Shown in pieces: positions 1-7,958 of a stretch of 50,157 nucleotides of DNA; the stretch's first letter is position 1; each line of letters opens with the position of its first letter. Source of the stretch: an uncultured Bacilli bacterium (GTDB lineage: Bacteria > Bacillota_I > Bacilli_A > RF39 > UBA660). The notes under the pieces are model-generated. The model ran no database searches, was not told where the DNA came from, and worked only from the letters and a program-made list of their open reading frames with translations. The position numbers and the translations under genes were made by a program. Location: NCBI GenBank assembly GCA_934153945.1, contig CAKPFM010000010.1:1-50157 (forward strand), given 5' to 3'.

Positions 1-9
1 GTGATAGTA

Positions 10-291
10 ATGTTAAAGATTAAAGATAACGTAGATTTGGAAGAGTTGAAAAAATTTGGATTTATAAATAAAAATCAATATTACATGATAAAAGAATTTA
101 CCACAGATTTTAACGAAAGTGGGAATAAAAATGCTTTATTAGTTTATTTTTCAAATAGAGGTATTTCTTTAGATATTATGAATAATGATTATACATACCA
201 TGTATTTGATGATGAATTAGGAGGAATTGAAGATACAATCTATGACTTAATAAAAGCCAATTTAGTAGAGAAAGTAGAGAGTGATGAGTAA
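10..291 (+). CDS. small phage protein of unknown function
   Basis: About 93 residues, acidic at the C-terminus, with no recognised domain. The frame is open to the window edge (GTG at base 1), but the ATG at 10 is a better start: a GGTG-like site, cut by the window edge, would lie about 6 bases upstream as for most genes here. The stop is followed directly by the ATG of the next gene, so the two are translationally coupled. Function unknown; it belongs to the early/middle gene run. Confidence 0.6.
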   Translation: MLKIKDNVDLEELKKFGFINKNQYYMIKEFTTDFNESGNKNALLVYFSNRGISLDIMNNDYTYHVFDDELGGIEDTIYDLIKANLVEKVESDE

Positions 292-723
292 ATGAATGAT
301 AAAGAATATACTTACGACATTGATAAATACACGATAGGTGTAGATGAAAATGGTGAAGATGGAATTGGTATGACTGTTGCAAAAATAGAAAATGGAGAAA
401 TTAATTTTTTAGGTAATTGCTACGGTGAAAATGCTAGATGTATTGATTTATTAATAAAAGAAAATCAAGAATTAAAGAAACAACTTGAAGTAAGTAATGA
501 GTTAGTTGCACAAGGCACATTAACAGAAATGAAACTTCGCAATGAAGTTAATAGTTTGAGAAAAGAATATCAAGATACTTACAAAGATGTTCGTATAGAA
601 ATTAAAGAATTAAAAGAAAAAATAGAAAAAATTAGAGAAATAGTTGAAAATAGTGACTGGAGATTAGATGATGTTCACGATTTAATAGATGGATATGATG
701 AAATAGCAAAAATCATTATTTAG
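292..723 (+). CDS. coiled-coil phage protein of unknown function
   Basis: 143 residues. The N-terminal third is compact and acidic; residues about 55-125 are rich in K/E with heptad-like leucines (ENQELKKQLE and similar), as in a coiled coil. The following gene at 739 has a similar layout (an ELKKQLEE segment), so the two may be paralogues or recently diverged duplicates. It starts directly after the previous stop. No enzyme motif is visible. Confidence 0.65.
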   Translation: MNDKEYTYDIDKYTIGVDENGEDGIGMTVAKIENGEINFLGNCYGENARCIDLLIKENQELKKQLEVSNELVAQGTLTEMKLRNEVNSLRKEYQDTYKDVRIEIKELKEKIEKIREIVENSDWRLDDVHDLIDGYDEIAKIII

Positions 724-738
724 GAAAGAGGTGGAATA

Positions 739-1230
739 ATGAAACAAAAAGATTTAAAAATAGATTTTAGATATTTAACTGGAAACATAGCTTGTTTGAG
801 CGTAGATAGTATAAGTGGTGAATCAGTTCATAATGATATCAATAATGAAGAAGCAATAATAATTTTTAATTCATTAGTAGGTGAAAAAGAAAATTGCCAA
901 AATGTAAAAACTTTATTAAAAGATAATGTAGAATTAAAAAAACAACTTGAAGAATTAAACAAGTTTAAGTTTAGTTGTAAAAAAGACGAAACACAGATAC
1001 CTACTACAATATATAATAAAAAAAACGTTGAAGATATATCTAAAATAAAGTTTCAACAAAAAGAGTTTATAAAGTATTTAGAAGATGTGATAAAAGAATT
1101 ACAAAAAATTAAAGAAACAGAATTAGATTATGACATTCTAAAAGATGTAATTCCTCAACTTTTAGCTTATAAAGAAATTTTACAAAAATACAAATCAATA
1201 ATAGGAGAAGATATAAATGGCACCAACTAA
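739..1230 (+). CDS. coiled-coil phage protein of unknown function
   Basis: 163 residues with an AGAGGTGG site 7 bases before the ATG. A central charged helical stretch (around residues 60-75 and 105-125) looks like coiled coil and resembles the preceding gene product. The 3' end overlaps the next gene by 14 bases. No domain recognised. Confidence 0.65.
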   Translation: MKQKDLKIDFRYLTGNIACLSVDSISGESVHNDINNEEAIIIFNSLVGEKENCQNVKTLLKDNVELKKQLEELNKFKFSCKKDETQIPTTIYNKKNVEDISKIKFQQKEFIKYLEDVIKELQKIKETELDYDILKDVIPQLLAYKEILQKYKSIIGEDINGTN

Positions 1231-1486
1231 AAGAGATATTATTTATATTAAAGTTTTAAACAAATTTAAAGACTTATTAAAAGGTAAGATAAAGGAAGTT
1301 GAAATTACACTATATGAGATGAGTAGATTAGATTTTATGAATTTTGACCGTGATATTGATGGTAAATTTATTAAATATAATAACTATGCTGATATATTGA
1401 GAAAATTTTGTAAAAGACACAATATTATACAAAATGAAGATTTAGTTAATAGTAGTTATATTTTTAGATTAGGAGATGATAAATAA
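1217..1486 (+). CDS. small phage protein of unknown function
   Basis: 89 residues, basic at the N-terminus, no recognised motif. An AGGAG site about 8 bases upstream lies inside the end of the preceding gene. The stop codon overlaps the start of the next gene (TAATG), indicating translational coupling with the lipoprotein that follows. Confidence 0.6.
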   Translation: MAPTKRDIIYIKVLNKFKDLLKGKIKEVEITLYEMSRLDFMNFDRDIDGKFIKYNNYADILRKFCKRHNIIQNEDLVNSSYIFRLGDDK

Positions 1487-1890
1487 TGAAAAAAGTATTA
1501 TATATATTAACAATAACAATTTTATTACTAGCAATGACTGGATGCAATAGTGCAGATACAGTTAGTTATAATTTAAGCAGAGAAGCAGATGAGTTTAAAG
1601 TAAAAAGAAGAATAACATTCTTAAATTTAAGAACTGGTGAATATTTATTTCAAGCTACTGGAAATTGTTCTGTAAAAGGCGGTTTAGAAACTGATAATAA
1701 TGAATTAGAATTAATTTGTAAAGTAGGAGAAGATAAGTATCAAAAACATTTCTTGTATATAGCAAATGAAACAACTTATGTAGTAGAACAATTAGAATAC
1801 AATGATGTATCAAGATATGACTACGAATTTATATTTAGACCAAAAGCAATAATACCTGTAGAAATAAAAACACAAGTTGAGGGACATTAG
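1486..1890 (+). CDS. phage-encoded lipoprotein
   Basis: 134 residues. The N-terminus has two lysines, a hydrophobic stretch of about 14 residues and the sequence AMTGC, a lipobox-like site with C20 as the likely lipidated cysteine, so the product is predicted to be exported and membrane-anchored. The mature part is polar and unrecognised. Phage lipoproteins are often superinfection-exclusion or surface-modifying factors; here that is only a possibility. The start overlaps the previous stop by one base. Confidence 0.65.
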   Translation: MKKVLYILTITILLLAMTGCNSADTVSYNLSREADEFKVKRRITFLNLRTGEYLFQATGNCSVKGGLETDNNELELICKVGEDKYQKHFLYIANETTYVVEQLEYNDVSRYDYEFIFRPKAIIPVEIKTQVEGH

Positions 1891-1907
1891 AAAAGTAGGA
1901 AAATAAA

Positions 1908-1979
1908 ATGATATTTATAATTATTTTAATAACATTCTTGTTTTTATGGGCTATTTGTTATGGTGGCAATAGAAATTAG
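1908..1979 (+). CDS. 23-residue hydrophobic membrane peptide
   Basis: A very short frame with an AGTAGGA site 7 bases before its ATG. Residues 2-18 are almost all I, L, F or W (MIFIIILITFLFLWAICYGG), so it would be a single membrane-spanning peptide with a small polar tail. It fills the gap between the lipoprotein gene and the gene at 1988 exactly, as expected of a real gene in this packed region. Function unknown. Confidence 0.45.
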   Translation: MIFIIILITFLFLWAICYGGNRN

Positions 1980-1987
1980 GTGATTCA

Positions 1988-2230
1988 ATGAAATTATATA
2001 AAATATATGGACAAGTTCCTACATGGGAATTATTAGATATAAAATATAGCATAGAAGATATGTATAAATTTGTATGTAGTAGTTATGAATCTAATCCTAC
2101 AAGATACTTAATAATTGAAAGAGATAATGAACTGGATTGTGAATATCCTTTAGCAAGTATTTCAAATGAAGAAAAATACTTAAAATTTAAGGAAGAATAT
2201 AAGCCTTATGTCAAAGTTAAAAAAATATAA
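1988..2230 (+). CDS. small phage protein of unknown function
   Basis: 80 residues, with a GGTGATTC site before the ATG. Mixed charged and aromatic composition, C-terminus lysine-rich, no domain recognised. The 3' end overlaps the next gene by 23 bases. Confidence 0.6.
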   Translation: MKLYKIYGQVPTWELLDIKYSIEDMYKFVCSSYESNPTRYLIIERDNELDCEYPLASISNEEKYLKFKEEYKPYVKVKKI

Positions 2231-2414
2231 TTGTTGTATATGCCACAAAGAATTAATAGATTTCAAACCCATTAGATTAGTGAAACAGGTACATGATGAA
2301 AAAGTTCCTTATGGAAAATATCATAATATTAGAAATTATGATTTTTGTAAAGAATGTTATGCAAGATTTAATCACTGGATCAAAAAACATAATGAAGGAA
2401 AAATAAATGTCTAA
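2208..2414 (+). CDS. small zinc-ribbon-like phage protein
   Basis: 68 residues with two cysteine pairs (CCICHKE near residue 9 and CKECYARF near residue 48), spaced as in a zinc ribbon or treble-clef knuckle. The rest is basic. This suggests nucleic-acid binding, but no specific family is recognised. The start lies within the end of the previous gene; the site AAGGAAG is rather distant, so the exact start is less certain than the frame. Confidence 0.55.
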   Translation: MSKLKKYNCCICHKELIDFKPIRLVKQVHDEKVPYGKYHNIRNYDFCKECYARFNHWIKKHNEGKINV

Positions 2415-2901
2415 ATCATATTTAGTTGATGAAGATGGTGTAGTATTACAAGAATTTGAGCATGATAATGTTATTGTTTCTTTAAATGCAGGTGATAAAG
2501 TTCTTCGCAAAGGAACGATAGATTATTTACAAGATACTACCGATATAAAATATCATTTTATCAAAATCAATCCTAAAATATTTGATAAATATTGCAAAAA
2601 ATATTCAATACTTCCTTATCTAACTTGCCATATTGGTTATATGGACAATATATGTTGTTATGACAATGGCAAAATTATTCGATTGAAAGATTTATCAAAA
2701 GTATGTGAAGTGAGTGAAACTACTATAAAGAGACAATTAAAAGGGCTAATAGCAGATGATGTCATTCATAAAGTACCATATAAGAAAAATCAAAAATGTT
2801 TAATGATAAATCCATATCTTGCTATGAGAGGTAAAAGAATATATTTATCAACTTATAATGAATTTAAACTATCGGCTTTGAGAAGTGAGGTGGAAGAGTG
2901 A
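2407..2901 (+). CDS. RepL-like winged-helix protein
   Basis: 164 residues. The C-terminal half (about 90-145) has a winged-helix pattern, LKDLSKVCEVSETTIKRQLK followed by a turn and the segment INPYLAMRGKRI. This resembles the Firmicutes plasmid/phage replication protein family RepL. The N-terminus starts with an acidic segment like that of RepL proteins. It may act in replication initiation or as a DNA-binding regulator. The assignment rests on motif memory, not on an alignment. Confidence 0.55.
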   Translation: MSKSYLVDEDGVVLQEFEHDNVIVSLNAGDKVLRKGTIDYLQDTTDIKYHFIKINPKIFDKYCKKYSILPYLTCHIGYMDNICCYDNGKIIRLKDLSKVCEVSETTIKRQLKGLIADDVIHKVPYKKNQKCLMINPYLAMRGKRIYLSTYNEFKLSALRSEVEE

Positions 2902-3098
2902 ATAATATTAGAACAATAGAAGAATTCAAAAAAGATGTATTCGATGAATTAGATGATAATAAAAAATTAAAATATATGTATCAAATGGGTAAACAATTAT
3001 GTGAAATTAGTGATTGTATTAAATACTCAAAAGGAATGGATTTTCAAAAAATAGAGAAAATAAAAAAAATACTAGGTGATGTTGATGAACAAAGATAA
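2898..3098 (+). CDS. small phage protein of unknown function
   Basis: 66 residues, starting at a GTG that overlaps the previous stop (GTGA), with GAGGTGG 4 bases upstream. Helical and charged; no domain recognised. Confidence 0.6.
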   Translation: MNNIRTIEEFKKDVFDELDDNKKLKYMYQMGKQLCEISDCIKYSKGMDFQKIEKIKKILGDVDEQR

Positions 3099-3294
3099 TA
3101 TAAAAGACAATATGTATGCCTTATATGAAGTATACAATCAATATAGATTGCTATATAACTTTTATCAAAAATATAAATCAATTAAAAATGAAGAAGATAT
3201 TCGTGAAAGAATAGAATATTTAAAGAAAAACCCTAAATGTTCAATGAGAACAGAACTGGAGACATTATTATGGTTGTTAAATGAGGTGGAATAA
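3085..3294 (+). CDS. small phage protein of unknown function
   Basis: 69 residues from the ATG at 3085, chosen because AGGTG lies exactly 6 bases upstream; GTG at 3076 and ATG at 3079 are in frame but poorly spaced. Tyrosine-rich helical protein, no domain recognised. The stop overlaps the ATG of the YopX-like gene by one base. Confidence 0.55.
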   Translation: MNKDNIKDNMYALYEVYNQYRLLYNFYQKYKSIKNEEDIRERIEYLKKNPKCSMRTELETLLWLLNEVE

Positions 3295-3653
3295 TGAATA
3301 GGGAAATAAAATTTAGAGGAAAACATTTAAATAAATGGATATATGGTTATCTATTGAAGAATATTGATGATAATAAATACTATATTTCAGTAAGTTTAGA
3401 CCAATTTTATCAAGTCAAAGAAGAAACGATAGGTCAATACACAGGGTTAAAAGATAAAAATGGTGTAGAAATTTATGAGGGTGATATTGTTAAATATGAG
3501 GGCGAAGATACTTCTTATGTTGTAATGTTCGACCCAACTGGGTACTGGTGTTTGGATGGCAATGGTGCTAGAAATAGTGAAATGTTATATTACGAAGATA
3601 TTTTTAAGCATTTAGAAATAATAGGAAATATTTATGAAAATGAGGTTGATTAA
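3294..3653 (+). CDS. YopX-family phage protein
   Basis: 119 residues with the hallmarks of the YopX family: an N-terminal REIKFRGKHLNKWIYGY, a central IGQYTGLKDKNGVEIYEGDIV, and a C-terminal EIIGNIYEN. YopX proteins are common in Firmicutes phages, including SPbeta, and have no firmly established function. Translationally coupled to both neighbours; the rtcB start follows directly after its stop. Confidence 0.85.
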   Translation: MNREIKFRGKHLNKWIYGYLLKNIDDNKYYISVSLDQFYQVKEETIGQYTGLKDKNGVEIYEGDIVKYEGEDTSYVVMFDPTGYWCLDGNGARNSEMLYYEDIFKHLEIIGNIYENEVD

Positions 3654-4850
3654 ATGAAAGACTTAAAAATATTTACCGATGATATTGAACAAGAAGCAAT
3701 AAATCAAATAAATGAATTATTAGACCAAGAAGCATTTAAAGATAGTAAAATTCGTATAATGCCAGATGTTCATGCTGGTAAAGGGTGTGTAATTGGTTTT
3801 ACTGGTAATTTAGGCGATAAAGTAATCCCTAATATTGTCGGAGTAGACATTGGTTGTGGAATGTTATGTGTAGAATTAGGCAATATTGATTTAGATTTAA
3901 AGAAATTAGATGAAATTATACATAATAGTATTCCTAGTGGCATGAATGTAAATGATGAAGTATATGAATATTTTGATATTAGCAAATTATTATGTCATAA
4001 AGAATTAAAAAATAAAGATGAATGGCTAGAAAAAAGTTTATGTTCACTAGGTGGTGGTAATCATTTCATAGAAGTTGATATAGATGAAGATAATAATAAA
4101 TATCTAGTTATTCATACTGGTAGTAGAAATCTTGGAAAACAAGTAGCCGAGATATATCAAAATAAAGCAATTGAATATTGTTCTTATAAAGAAGAAATGA
4201 AACAAGAAATACAAGATACCATTAAAGAATATAAAGAACAAGGTAGACAGCAAGAAATACAACAAAAGTTAATTGAAATTCATAAAAAATATGAAGGTAA
4301 AACAAAATTACCTAAAGATTTATGTTATTTAGAAGGACAATTAAGAAAAGATTATTTACATGATATGAAGATATGTCAAGAATTTGCTTGTAAGAATAGA
4401 GAATTAATAGCAACTAAAATAATAAACAAATTAGGACTATATTTATTTATAGAAGAACATTTTGAAACAATTCATAACTATATAGATTTTGAGGATAACA
4501 TAATTCGTAAAGGCTCTATTAAAGCAAATAAAGGTAAAAAAGTTATTATACCAATGAATATGAGGGATGGTTGTATTATTGGAATTGGGAAAGGCAATGA
4601 TGACTGGAATTGCTCAGCACCACATGGAGCAGGCAGAATAATGTCAAGAATACAAGCAAAAGAAACTTTTAATTTAGATGAATATAAAGAAAGTATGAAA
4701 GATATTTATACGACATCAGTAAATGAAGATACCATTGATGAAGCACCATTTGTATATAAACCAATGCAAGAAATAATTGATAATATAAGCGATACAGTAG
4801 ATATTATTAAAATAATTAAACCAATATATAACTTTAAGGCTAGTGATTAG
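3654..4850 (+). CDS. rtcB: RNA-splicing ligase RtcB (phage-encoded)
   Basis: 398 residues. RtcB joins RNA 3'-phosphate or 2',3'-cyclic phosphate ends to 5'-OH ends using GTP and Mn2+. All key elements are visible: D65 and C68 in VGVDIGCGM, N136/H137 in GGGNHFIE, H154 in HTGSRNLG, H274 in the HNY motif, and H324 in APHGAGR, which corresponds to the guanylylated histidine. Length is close to the family norm, so it should be active. Its substrates are the ends left by anticodon-cleaving nucleases. A second RNA ligase (6158) and two phage tRNAs (12064-12219) make a tRNA-repair role likely, by inference. Confidence 0.93.
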   Translation: MKDLKIFTDDIEQEAINQINELLDQEAFKDSKIRIMPDVHAGKGCVIGFTGNLGDKVIPNIVGVDIGCGMLCVELGNIDLDLKKLDEIIHNSIPSGMNVNDEVYEYFDISKLLCHKELKNKDEWLEKSLCSLGGGNHFIEVDIDEDNNKYLVIHTGSRNLGKQVAEIYQNKAIEYCSYKEEMKQEIQDTIKEYKEQGRQQEIQQKLIEIHKKYEGKTKLPKDLCYLEGQLRKDYLHDMKICQEFACKNRELIATKIINKLGLYLFIEEHFETIHNYIDFEDNIIRKGSIKANKGKKVIIPMNMRDGCIIGIGKGNDDWNCSAPHGAGRIMSRIQAKETFNLDEYKESMKDIYTTSVNEDTIDEAPFVYKPMQEIIDNISDTVDIIKIIKPIYNFKASD

Positions 4851-5066
4851 ATGTTAACAATTAAACAAAAAATGTTATTGGAAGCAATAGAGTGGTTTAT
4901 TAATGAATATGGATATAGTCCTACAAATCGTGAGCTAGCCAATATATTAAAGTGTGATGTTAACACAGTATTTAAGAAATTGCTTATTTTAGAAGATAAA
5001 GGATATATAAAAACTCAAAATGGACGAGCTAGGACAATTCAAATAATAAAGAAGGTGGAAGAATGA
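4851..5066 (+). CDS. LexA-type winged-helix DNA-binding protein (no peptidase domain)
   Basis: 71 residues matching only the N-terminal DNA-binding domain of LexA: LTIKQKMLLEAIEWFINEYGYSPTNRELA, then a recognition-helix region and the wing ILEDKGYIKTQNGRARTI. The Ala-Gly cleavage site and Ser/Lys protease domain of LexA are absent, so it cannot self-cleave. It may regulate phage genes or compete for host SOS operators. Starts directly after the rtcB stop and overlaps the next gene (ATGA). Confidence 0.8.
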   Translation: MLTIKQKMLLEAIEWFINEYGYSPTNRELANILKCDVNTVFKKLLILEDKGYIKTQNGRARTIQIIKKVEE

Positions 5067-5242
5067 ATGCAAATTTAAGACAATTAGATACAAAAGGTAA
5101 ATGTATTTGTTGTGGTGATGAAATAAAAAGAAAAGATAAGAAAGTATTTGTAATCAAAGCACATAAATCTCAAGTATATCAAATAACAATATGTCAAGAT
5201 TGTGTTAGTAGATTGAATTCAATAGCAAAATATGGTGATTAA
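5063..5242 (+). CDS. small zinc-ribbon phage protein
   Basis: 59 residues with two CxxC pairs, CICCG at residues 14-18 and CQDC at 44-47, the layout of a small zinc ribbon. A GAAGGTGG site precedes the ATG, which overlaps the LexA-like stop by 4 bases. The gene ends two bases before the next ATG, so it fits the packed operon exactly. Probably binds nucleic acid or protein; no named family recognised. Confidence 0.6.
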   Translation: MNANLRQLDTKGKCICCGDEIKRKDKKVFVIKAHKSQVYQITICQDCVSRLNSIAKYGD

Positions 5243-5244
5243 TA

Positions 5245-5475
5245 ATGACTAATGAATATATACCGCCAACAAATGCAGGAATATTAAAAAATTATTATTA
5301 TGGACAATTATATATAAGTAAAAAATGGTATGTAAGACCGATTGATTGGGCAGGCTGTTGGAAACGTGATAATGATAAGGAATATTTAATGGCAGGTAAT
5401 ATTGAAAAACAATTTGATTCCGAACAAGAGTGTATTGATTATATAAATGAGGTGGCAAATGGAAATAATAACTAA
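5245..5475 (+). CDS. small phage protein of unknown function
   Basis: 76 residues, aromatic-rich (several Y and W), ending in an acidic, Asn-rich tail. Possibly a small beta-rich modifier-type domain, but nothing is recognised with confidence. The 3' end overlaps the next gene by about 17 bases. Confidence 0.55.
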   Translation: MTNEYIPPTNAGILKNYYYGQLYISKKWYVRPIDWAGCWKRDNDKEYLMAGNIEKQFDSEQECIDYINEVANGNNN

Positions 5476-5695
5476 CAAAATAAAATGTAATTATTGTGGC
5501 GACATTATAGAAAGTAAGACAGTACATGATTACAAAAAATGTAAATGTGGGAAGGTATCAGTAGATGGTGGACATTACTATTTAAGCAGAAACTTTCCAG
5601 GCGAAGTACCATTTAATCCTGATAAACATTTTACTGATTTGAGTCATTATATTACAGATGAAGGTGAAGAAATAAATAATGATAAATGTATCTGA
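5459..5695 (+). CDS. zinc-ribbon-like phage protein (DUF7695-type)
   Basis: 78 residues from the ATG at 5459. An in-frame ATG at 5447 exists, but the GAGGTGG site lies between the two and fits only the later start. It carries CNYCG followed by CKCGK and VDGGHYYL, a compact zinc-binding domain seen in Firmicutes phage proteins (DUF7695-like, from memory). Function unknown. The end overlaps the next gene by 17 bases. Confidence 0.6.
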   Translation: MEIITNKIKCNYCGDIIESKTVHDYKKCKCGKVSVDGGHYYLSRNFPGEVPFNPDKHFTDLSHYITDEGEEINNDKCI

Positions 5696-5978
5696 TTATA
5701 TACAAATGATTCTTCATAAGAAAAAATGGACTAATGCTAAATTATGCCAAGAATTAAACAAAATAGAAGAACAACTAGGTGAAAGTAGGACAACCCCTCA
5801 AAATATATCAAATTATTTTCATGGGCAATGGTCTTTTAGACCTAAAGTTCTTGTTAAATATGAAAAAGCATTAGGACTACAACCAAATACACTTGTATCA
5901 ATGGTTGCACCACCAACAACAAAAGAAGGTCAAAAAGAATTAAAAGAAATAATAAAAAAAGTAGGTGAAATTAAATGA
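5679..5978 (+). CDS. HTH (XRE-like) phage protein
   Basis: 99 residues. Residues 1-65 resemble a small helix-turn-helix domain (WTNAKLCQELNKIEEQLG... TTPQNISNYFHG), then VLVKYEKALGLQPNTLV, the usual last helix of XRE domains. Probably DNA binding. The GAAGGTGAAG site is about 10 bases upstream of the ATG. The stop overlaps the next start (ATGA). Confidence 0.55.
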   Translation: MINVSDYIQMILHKKKWTNAKLCQELNKIEEQLGESRTTPQNISNYFHGQWSFRPKVLVKYEKALGLQPNTLVSMVAPPTTKEGQKELKEIIKKVGEIK

Positions 5979-6145
5979 ATATATGGTTTTTAATAATGAT
6001 TATAACTCATGCATTAGGTGTAGGAATGCATTTGTCTAGGCACGGAGAAGAAATAAAAGGTAGAAAATATAATTTTTTTACTCAACTATTTGCTTCTGCA
6101 ATAAGTCTAACTCTTATTTATATAGCAATAAAAACAGGATTTTAA
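5975..6145 (+). CDS. small two-segment membrane protein
   Basis: 56 residues. Hydrophobic segments at about 2-18 and 36-52 are separated by a charged loop (RHGEEIKGRK), giving a helical hairpin in the membrane. GTAGGTGAAATTAA precedes the ATG, which overlaps the previous stop by 4 bases. The position among early/middle genes argues against the lysis holin. Function unknown. Confidence 0.55.
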   Translation: MNIWFLIMIITHALGVGMHLSRHGEEIKGRKYNFFTQLFASAISLTLIYIAIKTGF

Positions 6146-6157
6146 GGAAGTGATTAA

Positions 6158-6781
6158 ATGATAAAAAAAGAAATTTATCCCAAGACAAAAAGAGTTAGTT
6201 GCAAAGGCGATAAAGTTTATCTTACTGAAAAGATAGATGGTAGTAATTTAGTATTTTTTAAGAAAGATGACAAATTATACTTTGCACAAAGGAATAATAT
6301 TATTTGCATTGATGAAATTGAAGAACAAAAAGGAATGTTATATAAAGGATTGTATCAATGGCTATTAGACAATAAAGATATATTAGAAGCTGAGTTGCAT
6401 AATAATAGTGCAATTTGTGGTGAATGGATAGGAATGGGTTGCCTAAAATATAATGTTGATGAATTTGATAAAAGATGGTATATGTTTGCAAAAGCAAATA
6501 TAGATGATGATTATAATTTATATAATTTAATTTATGACCATGAATTATTTATATATCCATTTGTAAGTCAAGAAATACCTAATTTCATTGGAATAGTACC
6601 AGAAGTTACTGAATTGATTAATTTGCCAAATAAAGAACAATTAGATAGTATTTATGAGAAATATACAAACAAAGTAAATAGAAATGTTGAAGGTTTTGTA
6701 ATTAATTATAAAAATATAATAAGCAAATATGTAAGAATGAAAAATGGTCAATTAAAAGAACATTTTGATAGAGGTGAATAG
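6158..6781 (+). CDS. phage RNA ligase (covalent nucleotidyltransferase family)
   Basis: 207 residues with the ordered motifs of ATP-dependent RNA ligases: motif I KIDGSN with K25 as the likely adenylylated lysine, GEWIGMG around 88-94 (motif III region), EGFVINYK at 178-185 (motif IV) and KYVRMK at 190-195 (motif V). The size matches a nucleotidyltransferase domain alone, without a large C-terminal domain. Such enzymes seal 3'-OH/5'-phosphate RNA ends, complementing the different chemistry of RtcB at 3654. GGAAGTG precedes the ATG. DNA ligase is less likely because no OB-fold domain is present. Confidence 0.8.
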   Translation: MIKKEIYPKTKRVSCKGDKVYLTEKIDGSNLVFFKKDDKLYFAQRNNIICIDEIEEQKGMLYKGLYQWLLDNKDILEAELHNNSAICGEWIGMGCLKYNVDEFDKRWYMFAKANIDDDYNLYNLIYDHELFIYPFVSQEIPNFIGIVPEVTELINLPNKEQLDSIYEKYTNKVNRNVEGFVINYKNIISKYVRMKNGQLKEHFDRGE

Positions 6782-6976
6782 ATGAAATATTTATTAATTG
6801 GATTAGGAGCGATATTAACGATTGCCTTTGTATTAAGTTTATCAGCCCTTATATTTTGGGGATTAGGTAATCTAATAATATGGGTATTAAAAATTAATTA
6901 TATATGGACGTTTTGGCATGGATTAGTATGTGCATTAGTGTTCGGATTATTGAAAGAAATATTTGGTGGTAAATAA
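6782..6976 (+). CDS. small two-TM membrane protein
   Basis: 64 residues with hydrophobic segments at about 3-25 and 28-58, the second rich in Trp. Likely a helical hairpin in the membrane. It starts immediately after the RNA ligase stop and overlaps the next ATG by one base. Function unknown. Confidence 0.55.
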   Translation: MKYLLIGLGAILTIAFVLSLSALIFWGLGNLIIWVLKINYIWTFWHGLVCALVFGLLKEIFGGK

Positions 6977-7311
6977 TGTTGAACAGATTATGTGATGCTA
7001 TTTTTAGATTAAGACAGCTAGCTTATAGCGATCGTTTTTTCAATACTGATGATATGAAGATCATTGCTATTGTATCTCCACATGCAATGAACACATTACG
7101 TGCTGAGTTAAAATCTACACAATGCATTTATTATAAAGAAGTTGATAATTATACGAGTGTAACATTTTTTGAGCTTTTTGGTCAAAAAATACCTTTTATA
7201 TTAGATAATACATTGTCAAAAGATGTTGAGTTTCAAGTTATGTTTAGAAAAGATTATGAAAGAATTGAAAAAGAAAAATTAATGGAAAAATTTTATAAAA
7301 TATTTGATTAG
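6976..7311 (+). CDS. phage protein of unknown function
   Basis: 111 residues, alpha/beta in appearance with a basic N-terminus (LNRLCDAIFRLRQ) and a charged C-terminus. No domain recognised. The TAATG overlap with the previous gene indicates coupling. Confidence 0.55.
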   Translation: MLNRLCDAIFRLRQLAYSDRFFNTDDMKIIAIVSPHAMNTLRAELKSTQCIYYKEVDNYTSVTFFELFGQKIPFILDNTLSKDVEFQVMFRKDYERIEKEKLMEKFYKIFD

Positions 7312-7332
7312 TGAAGAAAGAAGGAATAGAAA

Positions 7333-7521
7333 GTGAAAACATATCAATTTACAAGAGAAGCAAAATACATCGAATATGGTGTTGTTACTGCAAATTCAAA
7401 AGAAGAAGCAATAGAACTTATAAAAAATAATGATTATGATGATATTTATGACACTTCATTAGAAGAAGAATATAATGAAACAATTAAAATAGAAAAGGAA
7501 GAAGGAATAGAAAATGAATAA
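7333..7521 (+). CDS. small acidic phage protein
   Basis: 62 residues from GTG, with AAGGA 7 bases upstream. Contains ANSKEEAIELIKNND, a short helical pattern seen in many small phage proteins, and a very acidic tail. Function unknown. Overlaps the next gene by 8 bases; the two share an identical upstream motif (AAGGAATAGAAA). Confidence 0.55.
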   Translation: MKTYQFTREAKYIEYGVVTANSKEEAIELIKNNDYDDIYDTSLEEEYNETIKIEKEEGIENE

Positions 7522-7948
7522 TATGTTAATTATAAGTCAAGATGAAAAATTTACAGGAATGGTAAAATTTTTAGGAATTGGTCAAAGAAATCCTAAAACA
7601 GTTATAGGTGATGAATTAAAATCACTATTAGAAGAAAAGAAAATGACAAGTGATGAACTTATCACTTTAGTAGGTAACAGTTATAGAGATAATATTAAAA
7701 GAGTATTAGAGAATCAAGAACAGCCTAAACCAAAATTAGTAGAATTAATTACAACTAAATTAGGTGTTGATAAGGACTATTTTGAGGATAAAGAACTAGA
7801 AAATGTAATTGTTACTGATAATAATATTGTAGTAGCAAAATATCCTACAAACAAAAGAACATTAGAAGTTAAAAAAGAATTAGATAAGCACATTCTTGAA
7901 TGTTTAGAAAATGGTGCTAATGTATTTATAGAAATGCCAAAGGAATAG
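7514..7948 (+). CDS. XRE-like HTH phage protein
   Basis: 144 residues. Residues about 33-92 look like an XRE-type helix-turn-helix (IGDELKSLLEEKKMTSDELITLVGN... LVELITTKLGVDKDYF). The C-terminal part (100-144) is separate and unrecognised, ending in NGANVFIEMPKE. Possibly a regulator of the late region, by its position near the switch to structural genes. This function is inferred. Confidence 0.55.
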   Translation: MNNMLIISQDEKFTGMVKFLGIGQRNPKTVIGDELKSLLEEKKMTSDELITLVGNSYRDNIKRVLENQEQPKPKLVELITTKLGVDKDYFEDKELENVIVTDNNIVVAKYPTNKRTLEVKKELDKHILECLENGANVFIEMPKE

Positions 7949-7958
7949 AGGTGTAAAA

